Shown: positions 51,177-56,591 of the stretch, one piece after another
Numbering within the stretch: the first letter of the stretch is position 1
Layout of the letters: every line of letters starts with the position of its first letter
Assembly: GCA_023246225.1 (NCBI GenBank)
Contig: JAHFIV010000003.1
Coordinates: 1-56,591 of the forward strand
Length of the DNA stretch: 56,591 bases
Reading direction: 5' to 3'
DNA from: a bacterium
GTDB taxonomy: Bacteria > Patescibacteriota > Patescibacteriia > SG8-24
Made by a program: the position numbers and the translations under genes
Notes under the pieces: model-generated
Seen by the model: the letters and a program-made list of their open reading frames with translations, nothing else
The model's database searches: none
What the model was told of the DNA's origin: nothing

Positions 51177-52496
51177 GTGACACAGCCACACAAAGCGAAA
51201 CCGAACGCCATGGCGTTCTACAACCCGCAGGGATTCGTCCCTGCTTTCAAGCAGGCCAAAGCGTTCGCCGGCAAAGGCGGCCGCGTAGCCACGCTCCCCG
51301 ACATCATCGAAGCACGCCTCGCGTCCAAGCCCGGCGACGTTCCGTGGGAGAGCTACTTCACGAGCATGTCTGCCGAGTACGTCGGTCTTTCGAAAGCGGG
51401 CCATCCGATCGCGATCGTCGCGCACGGCATCGGTCCGATGGCGACGCTCGACGGCGTGCTCGCAACCTACGAACACGAGTTCAGGGACAAGAACCGCGAT
51501 CGCCGCGGCGGCCGCATCACGCAGGCGGAATTCCTCAAACTCGAAAGCGGCGAATACGGCGAGGTGGACGTCATCAGTCTCGAATCCACCTGGGGCTGGC
51601 GGGAATACCAGTTCAGCGGACACGCGATCACCTGCAAGGAGATCGAGGAGGAGCCGCTGTGGCAGGCGCGACTCGGAAACAGGTGGTTAGAATACGCTCG
51701 TTACCACGCCGCGCACGCCAGTGAATGGGAGAGGAAGAACAGCCTCGACTACCCGCGTCCGTGCATCCTCGCGATGGACGGGGCAAACAACTGCAGCTAC
51801 AACAATCGCGAGATGTTCGATCACTGGATGAAGGAGACTCCAGGAACAGCGATCGCGCATCTCCTTTCGATCGGCCAGCTCATGCGCTCGCATCATCAAT
51901 ACTACAAGTACGATTACCGAATGATGGAGAACCGCACAAGCCTCGCGTCCGACGTGAGCGCGCACGAGTGGTGGAACGGTACGCGGCTGCTCGGGATCCA
52001 ACCCGGGAGCAACGACCTCATCGTCCATCCCGGTCTCCCGCCCTACCACGAGCTGGTGAAGAAACACCTCGACAAACTCTGGGGCGCAAATCCCAAAGGC
52101 GAGAGGGAAACGAGCAACGGCTTCTGGCATCTCCTCAAGATCGGGAAGCAAAACTTCACCGAATACCCGAAGCAGGGTGAACAGATGGACCTCGGCGAGC
52201 CCGAGTTTCTCGTCACGGCGATCAAGCGTGTCGGTACCCCGCAACAGTTCCGAACGACGATCGGCGGCTACCACGGGTTCGTCAAATACGGCATCAACGA
52301 AGTGCGCCGGCTCGCGCCGCACGGAGCAAACGCCTACACGGTTGGCGAGTTCGAAATCGAGTCGACCGACGGCAACCCGACGCACCACGTCGCTCCCGTC
52401 ACCTTCTACAAAGTCACGGCAGATACCTCCCGGCGGCTCGTTCGCATGAACCACATCTACCGCGACTTCGAACTGATCATGAAGCTCGTCGACTGA
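51177..52496 (+). CDS. Orphan protein of unknown function
   Basis: 439 aa from a GTG at 51177 that is preceded by GGGAAGGGTG; an ATG at 51123 would give 457 aa and cannot be excluded. Soluble, mixed alpha/beta, rich in Trp, His and Tyr (ISLESTWGWREYQFSGH, AMDGANNCSYNNREMFDHWMKETPG, MRSHHQYYKYDYRMMENR, TIGGYHGFVKYGINEVRRL). It looks like an enzyme, but I recognise no family. Own promoter and strong terminator; GC-rich codons. Confidence 0.75.
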   Translation: MTQPHKAKPNAMAFYNPQGFVPAFKQAKAFAGKGGRVATLPDIIEARLASKPGDVPWESYFTSMSAEYVGLSKAGHPIAIVAHGIGPMATLDGVLATYEHEFRDKNRDRRGGRITQAEFLKLESGEYGEVDVISLESTWGWREYQFSGHAITCKEIEEEPLWQARLGNRWLEYARYHAAHASEWERKNSLDYPRPCILAMDGANNCSYNNREMFDHWMKETPGTAIAHLLSIGQLMRSHHQYYKYDYRMMENRTSLASDVSAHEWWNGTRLLGIQPGSNDLIVHPGLPPYHELVKKHLDKLWGANPKGERETSNGFWHLLKIGKQNFTEYPKQGEQMDLGEPEFLVTAIKRVGTPQQFRTTIGGYHGFVKYGINEVRRLAPHGANAYTVGEFEIESTDGNPTHHVAPVTFYKVTADTSRRLVRMNHIYRDFELIMKLVD

Positions 52497-52502
52497 TCTC
52501 CC

Positions 52503-52543
52503 ACGCGTCCAGTGAACCTCTCGGTTCGTTGGACGCGTTTTTT
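52503..52543 (+). terminator. Intrinsic terminator
   Basis: Perfect 9-bp stem ACGCGTCCA/TGGACGCGT with an 18-nt loop and a T-run. Confidence 0.9.
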
Positions 52544-52564
52544 ATTTTTAATTTTTCGGCACAG

Positions 52565-52729
52565 GTCATTCCGACCCACTCTTTGTCATTCTAGCCTCTC
52601 TTCTTCTGTCATTCCGGCCTCCGAGCCGGAATCCACATAATAAAAAGACCAAATGTGATTACGTTTTACTTTACGTTTCTGGATTCCGGGTCACGGCCCG
52701 GAATGACAAGGAGTGGCCGGAATGACAGA
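52565..52729. repeat. Palindromic GTCATTCCGG-type repeat, copy 7
   Basis: Arms CTGTCATTCCGGCCTCCGAG and GGCCCGGAATGACA around a decayed inner hairpin (AAAGACCAAATGTGATTACG ... TTTTACTTTACG), in which the second hairpin arm is mutated. Confidence 0.83.
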
Positions 52730-52743
52730 AATAAAATTCCCAA

Positions 52744-52781
52744 TAATAAAAAATGACCGCCATGCATGATGCAGGACGGTC
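52744..52781 (-). terminator. Intrinsic terminator of the SIMPL gene
   Basis: 13-bp stem with two mismatches (GACCGCCATGCAT/ATGCAGGACGGTC) followed by TTTTTT on the minus strand. Confidence 0.8.
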
Positions 52782-52796
52782 GGTGTGTGACGGCTT

Positions 52797-53573
52797 CTAG
52801 CCGCCGTTCGTTGCGGTGGTCGCAGCGCGCGACGTGCCGGAGCTTCCTCCGCTCGCGGTGGGCGCTGCGCTGCTGCGCGCGCTCGCCTTCCTCGACGCCG
52901 CGGCCGTCTTGACGTAGGTCACGCAGAGCGTCACCTCGACCCGGGCCTCGCCCGCGTGGAGCTCGACCGGCGGGGGCGCTCCTCCTCCGGAAGCGGACAT
53001 TGCAGCGAGGCGCATGGGTTGGTTGCCGGCGGACTCGCGGTTGTTCTGCCTGACCTCGTAGCTGGAGAGCTCGTAGCTCCCCCTGTCGAGACCGAGCACC
53101 GCGCACTGGCTCGCGAACTTCGCGTCCAGCTTCGCCTTCGCGTCGGCGAGCGCTGCTGCGTGCAGCGGGGTGATGTTCTGCAGCTTGTACTGCGGCGTCG
53201 CGACCTCCGCCAGGTTGACCGAGGACAGCGCGTCCTGGATCTCGCTCGCGCGGTCGACGTCGGACGTGCTGAACGAGATGACGTAGGTGGCGGCGTAGCC
53301 GGTGCTCACGTTCTTGTTGGTCTGGTTGTCGTAGTGTTGCGTCACGTTGACGTCGCACGTGGTCGTGCGTCTGGCCTTGTCGATTTTGACGCCGTCGCGC
53401 TCGAACCTGGCGATCTCGGCGTTCACCGCGTCGATCGCGGGCCGTGCGTCCGCCTTGGCCTTCTTGGTGTTCTTGCCGGCGCCGGTGACGGTGATGCGGA
53501 ATGCGACGGTGTCGTACTTGGCCTTGGCGACGCCGGTGGCGTCGACGGTGGTGAGCGGGTTCGGTGTGGTCAC
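52797..53573 (-). CDS. SIMPL-domain (DUF541) protein
   Basis: 258 aa, cytosolic: no signal peptide or membrane helix, unlike the SIMPL protein at 37622. SIMPL pattern: DATGVAKAKYDTVAFRITVTGAG ... TTTCDVNVTQHYD ... GYAATYVISFSTSDVDRASEI ... LHAAALADAKAKLDAKFA. The C-terminal 40 residues are Ala/Ser/Thr-rich and probably disordered. GTG start at 53573 with GAAGG upstream; promoter TTGACT-17-TAGGTT. GC-rich codons. Confidence 0.85.
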   Translation of the reverse strand: MTTPNPLTTVDATGVAKAKYDTVAFRITVTGAGKNTKKAKADARPAIDAVNAEIARFERDGVKIDKARRTTTCDVNVTQHYDNQTNKNVSTGYAATYVISFSTSDVDRASEIQDALSSVNLAEVATPQYKLQNITPLHAAALADAKAKLDAKFASQCAVLGLDRGSYELSSYEVRQNNRESAGNQPMRLAAMSASGGGAPPPVELHAGEARVEVTLCVTYVKTAAASRKASARSSAAPTASGGSSGTSRAATTATNGG

Positions 53574-53638
53574 GGTGACCTTCTCTTTCTTTCCTTGCGG
53601 AAGGTGTGCAACGACCGACTATCGATCAATGCAGGAAA

Positions 53639-53667
53639 AACCTAGCAATGCACCCAGATACAGTCAA
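53639..53667 (-). promoter_or_regulatory. Promoter of the SIMPL gene
   Basis: TTGACT (complement 53662-53667), 17-bp spacer, TAGGTT (complement 53639-53644). Confidence 0.85.
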
Positions 53668-53729
53668 GGGCTCTTGCGCAACTCAAGAAGTCATGTTAAC
53701 GTATCCCCCGTTATAGCTTTGCCTCATTT

Positions 53730-53996
53730 ATGAAGAAAGAAACTCATCCAACCTATTACCCTGACGCAAAGGTGATCTGCGCATGCGGCAACGAATTCAC
53801 CACCGGCTCAACGACAAAGGAGCTTCAGATTGAATTGTGCTCAAGCTGCCACCCGTTCTACACGGGCAAACAGAAGCTGGTCGACACCGCTCGTCGTGTG
53901 GAAAAATTCCACGAACGCGCAACAAAAAAGACCGGTACCACCGCCGCAAAAAAGGCGAAGACCGCTGCGCGAAAAGCCAAGAAGAGCGCGAAATAA
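53730..53996 (+). CDS. rpmE: Ribosomal protein bL31
   Basis: 88 aa. Zinc-binding type with CACG and [24 protein letters not shown], the L31 signature. A Lys/Ala-rich tail follows, longer than in most L31 proteins. Upstream of prfA as in many bacteria. Confidence 0.95.
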   Translation: MKKETHPTYYPDAKVICACGNEFTTGSTTKELQIELCSSCHPFYTGKQKLVDTARRVEKFHERATKKTGTTAAKKAKTAARKAKKSAK

Positions 53997-54043
53997 GGGA
54001 ACCTGATAAAGTGATGGAGTGGTGACGCTTCGTCACTTTTTGT

Positions 54044-55141
54044 ATGGGAATCTCTGAAAAAATAATCGAACAAAAAAAGACGCGCGCAAAAGAACTGGAG
54101 ACGCAACTCGCTGATCCAGCGACTTTTGCCGATTCTTCGAAGTTGAAAAAACTGCATCAAGAATACGCAGATGTAAAAGAGTGTCTCGATCTCGCAGAAC
54201 GGTACGATGAGGTGCACGCCGCACTCATCGAAGCACAAAAAACAGCGAGCGAGGCAGACGATGCGGAACTCAAAGAAATGGCCGCAGAGGAAGTGACACG
54301 GCTCACTACAGAAGAAGAGATCGTACGCACCGACCTTGAAGCAGCACTCGTTCCTCCAGAACCGATGGACAGCAAAAACTGCTTTTTTGAAATTCGTGCA
54401 GGAACCGGCGGTGATGAAGCGTCGCTGTTCGCCGCAGAGTTGTTTCGGATGTACTCACGATTCGCGGAACGACGTGGATGGAAAACAAAATTGTCGTCAT
54501 CGAGTCGCACCGACCTCGGCGGACTGAAAGAAGCGATTTTTCTTGTTGAAGGAACGAATGCGTTTCGCGATTTGAAATACGAAAGCGGCGTGCATCGCGT
54601 GCAGCGAGTTCCTGAAACAGAAAAAGCGGGTCGCATTCATACATCGACCGCGACGGTTGCGGTGATGCCTGAAGTTGAAGACATCGATATCAAAATCGAT
54701 CCAAAAGATATTCGCATCGATACGTTTCTTGCAGGCGGTCATGGTGGTCAAGGTGTACAAACGACGTACTCAGCGGTGCGAGTGACGTATCTTCCCACCG
54801 GGATGATCGTCCAGTGTCAGGACGAACGATCACAAACGCAAAACAAAGAAAACGCGATGAACATTTTGCGTGCGCGGTTGTTCGCGCTCGCAGAAGAAAA
54901 ACGCCGTGCAGAAGAAAAACTTCTCAGACGCGGACAGGTCGGCACCGGCGAACGCTCAGAAAAAATTCGCACCTACAATTTTCCTCAGGATCGCATCACC
55001 GATCATCGCATCAAAAAATCGTGGCACAACATCAACGAGGTGCTCGACGGAAAATTAGATCCGCTTATCACCGCCGTGCGATCTGCGGCGATGAACGGTT
55101 TGCCGGTTGCTGGCGAATCTTCTGACGATGACGAAGAATAG
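54044..55141 (+). CDS. prfA: Peptide chain release factor 1
   Basis: 365 aa; releases proteins at UAA and UAG. GGQ motif in GGHGGQGVQTT (about residues 232-242). The codon-recognition segment reads VPETEKAGRIHTSTATVAVMPE, PET instead of the usual PAT. The class 1 RF1 family is clear; RF2 would have SPF. Followed by a nucleotidyltransferase gene and prmC. Confidence 0.95.
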   Translation: MGISEKIIEQKKTRAKELETQLADPATFADSSKLKKLHQEYADVKECLDLAERYDEVHAALIEAQKTASEADDAELKEMAAEEVTRLTTEEEIVRTDLEAALVPPEPMDSKNCFFEIRAGTGGDEASLFAAELFRMYSRFAERRGWKTKLSSSSRTDLGGLKEAIFLVEGTNAFRDLKYESGVHRVQRVPETEKAGRIHTSTATVAVMPEVEDIDIKIDPKDIRIDTFLAGGHGGQGVQTTYSAVRVTYLPTGMIVQCQDERSQTQNKENAMNILRARLFALAEEKRRAEEKLLRRGQVGTGERSEKIRTYNFPQDRITDHRIKKSWHNINEVLDGKLDPLITAVRSAAMNGLPVAGESSDDDEE

Positions 55142-55162
55142 AAATAGGCTCTAAGCTCTTCT

Positions 55163-55849
55163 ATGCAAGCAGTGATCATGGTTGCAGGACTCGGCACACG
55201 CCTGCGTCCGCACACCCTCACCACCCCAAAACCGATGCTCGTGGTCGCTGGTCGACCGATTCTTGAGTGGACGCTCGCAACACTTCCTCCTTCGATTGAT
55301 GAGGTGGTTCTGGTGGTGGGATATCTCAAAGAAAAAATCATCGCGCATTTTGGGAACGAGTGGAGAGGAAGACGAATCGTGTACGTGGAACAAAAAGAAC
55401 TCAAAGGTACGGGACATGCGATACATGCGTGTCGCGATATTTTGCGTGGAAAGTTTATCGTGATGAACGGTGATGATCTGTACACCTCTCAGGATGTCGC
55501 CACTGTTGCCTCACACGATCTCGCCGTACTCGCAAACGAAACACGCGTCGCTGGAAGATATGGCGCATTCAAAACCGATGCAGACGGCCGAGTGACCGAT
55601 ATCATTGAAGGTGGTGAAGTGCAGCCGGGCGGTCTTGTGAACGCAGGTCTGTACGCGCTCGACACTCGTTTTTTTGATTATCCACTCGTGCCGATTCGTG
55701 ACGGTGCAGAGTTCGGCCTCCCGCAAACGCTCGTCACTGTCGCCAAAGATCATCCAGTCAACGTTGTTCGCGCGACGTTTTGGATGCCGATCGGTTATCC
55801 GGAAGATCTCGTAAAAGCGACCGCTATTCTCGAATCGCGCACCGCATGA
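55163..55849 (+). CDS. Sugar-phosphate nucleotidyltransferase
   Basis: 228 aa. N-terminal VAGLGTRLRPHTLTTPKPML, GTGHAIHACRD, MNGDDLY and NAGLYALDTRFF fit the glucose-1-phosphate thymidylyl/uridylyltransferase family. Nucleotide and sugar are not predictable. Overlaps prmC by 4 bp. Confidence 0.9.
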   Translation: MQAVIMVAGLGTRLRPHTLTTPKPMLVVAGRPILEWTLATLPPSIDEVVLVVGYLKEKIIAHFGNEWRGRRIVYVEQKELKGTGHAIHACRDILRGKFIVMNGDDLYTSQDVATVASHDLAVLANETRVAGRYGAFKTDADGRVTDIIEGGEVQPGGLVNAGLYALDTRFFDYPLVPIRDGAEFGLPQTLVTVAKDHPVNVVRATFWMPIGYPEDLVKATAILESRTA

Positions 55850-56591
55850 CCGTTCATGAAGCACTGCGATTTGGTGCAAAAAAACTTCGCGAGCACCGCT
55901 GCGCAGGTTCGTCACCGCTTCGCGAAGCCGAAGAATTGCTCGGATCGATCATTCACCTTTCTCGCGAGACGCTTTTTACACACCCTGAACACACACTCAC
56001 TGCGCAACAACTCTCGAAATTTAAAAACGCGCTCGTAAGACGACTGCGCCACGAACCGATCGAGTACATCACCGGCACCGCACACTTCATGGGTCTCGCT
56101 TTACGCGTCACACGAGACACGCTCATCCCTCGACAAGCGACCGAAATTCTCGTGGAGGCCGCGCTTGCTTGTGTCGCGCAAATGCCGCAACCTCTTTTCC
56201 TCGACATCGGTACCGGTTCTGGGTGCATCGCTGCAGCGATCGCCTCGCGTCGTCCCGATGCGCGTGTTGTTGCGATCGATACTTCATCGGCCGCGCTTCG
56301 CATCGCAAAAAAAAATGCGCGCGCACTCAACCTCACGAACCGTGTACGTTTCGTGAAAGCCGATCTACTCCCCCGCAAACTTCCTCCAGCAAAAACCACG
56401 GTCGCCGTTGCGAACCTTCCGTACATCCCCGCTGCGGCGATGCGACGTCTTCCAAAAGAGATCGCGGGCTACGAACCAAAAAATGCTCTCCATGGTGGAA
56501 CGGATGGTCTCGATCTGTATCGCGCGTTACTTCTCCGACTTTCAAAGGCACATAAAATCGGTGCACTTTTTGTTTTTTTTGAAATTCTCCC
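55846..56591 (+). CDS. prmC: Release-factor glutamine methyltransferase PrmC, cut by the window edge
   Basis: Starts MTVHEALRFGAKKLREHRCAG at the ATGA overlap with the preceding gene and runs off the end of the window after 248 codons. It methylates the GGQ glutamine of RF1, fitting its place near prfA. N-terminal helical domain (LREAEELLGSIIHL, RRLRHEPIEYITGTAHFMGL), SAM motif LFLDIGTGSGCIAAAIA. The active-site tetrapeptide reads NLPY (VANLPYIP) where NPPY is usual. Continues KEIAGYEPKNALHGGTDGLDLYR. Confidence 0.92.
   Translation, partial: MTVHEALRFGAKKLREHRCAGSSPLREAEELLGSIIHLSRETLFTHPEHTLTAQQLSKFKNALVRRLRHEPIEYITGTAHFMGLALRVTRDTLIPRQATEILVEAALACVAQMPQPLFLDIGTGSGCIAAAIASRRPDARVVAIDTSSAALRIAKKNARALNLTNRVRFVKADLLPRKLPPAKTTVAVANLPYIPAAAMRRLPKEIAGYEPKNALHGGTDGLDLYRALLLRLSKAHKIGALFVFFEIL

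Larger units (their letters stand above)
52497..52796. other. Intergenic stretch with terminators and a repeat
   Basis: Holds the terminator of the orphan gene (52503-52543), a palindromic repeat copy (52565-52729) and the terminator of the convergent SIMPL gene (52744-52781). No gene seen. Confidence 0.8.

Overview
The window looks like a chromosomal piece of a Patescibacteria (Candidate Phyla Radiation) bacterium with intermediate GC content. Supporting signs are compact proteins, many small membrane or secreted proteins of unknown role, a CvpA–CAP fusion, a short EF-Ts and sparse Shine-Dalgarno sites on housekeeping genes. TAA, TAG and TGA all act as stops, so the UGA=Gly code of some related lineages is not used. 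The assignment is inference from gene content; no rRNA is present to confirm it.

Layout. 1-2.9 kb: MarR regulator, HlyD-type adaptor and MacB/LolD-type ATPase, a small efflux operon read leftward behind a long palindromic operator. 2.9-11.1 kb: the main find, a complete diversity-generating retroelement (DGR) joined to a MoxR-AAA/VWA module. In minus-strand order it holds a transglutaminase-like+VWA protein, a stand-alone variable C-type-lectin-like protein (VR2), a MoxR-like AAA ATPase ending in a second variable domain (VR1), the template repeat (TR), and a DGR-type reverse transcriptase. An Avd-like four-helix gene lies antisense between TR and RT and carries an in-frame stop. TR/VR comparison shows 16 of 17 (VR1) and 14 of 14 (VR2) substitutions at template adenines, the signature of mutagenic retrohoming.

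11.2-34.7 kb: ordinary and accessory genes: tRNA dihydrouridine synthase, two paralogous lipoproteins, a pilin-like protein, CYTH, AI-2E permease, M50-like protease, CvpA-CAP, YibE/F, MetK, a metallophosphoesterase, a PHP protein, EngB, a large secreted repeat protein, UvrD/PcrA, then MltG, mannose-1-phosphate guanylyltransferase, PAP2 and endonuclease III. 34.7-43.7 kb: lower glycolysis (gpmI, eno, pgk, gap) with a SIMPL protein, NDH-2 and a metallophosphoesterase. 43.8-53.6 kb: mainly GC-rich monocistronic genes, each with a near-consensus promoter, strong SD and own terminator, interspersed with HD, rpsB and tsf. 53.7 kb to end: rpmE, prfA, nucleotidyltransferase and prmC (cut by the window edge).

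Two families of palindromic non-coding repeats are scattered between genes: seven copies of an element with GTCATTCCGG-type arms and an internal terminator-like hairpin, and four copies of a MITE-like hairpin with GAACCTCT/AGAGGTTC ends. No tRNA, rRNA, CRISPR array or transposase was seen.

How the parts work together: the DGR would copy TR RNA with adenine errors and install the product in the 3' ends of two neighbouring genes. The encoded variable lectin-like domains sit on or beside a MoxR-VWA chaperone couple. None of these proteins has a signal peptide, so the diversified surface is probably used inside the cell, as expected for a conflict or sensing system rather than an adhesin. That role is inference.
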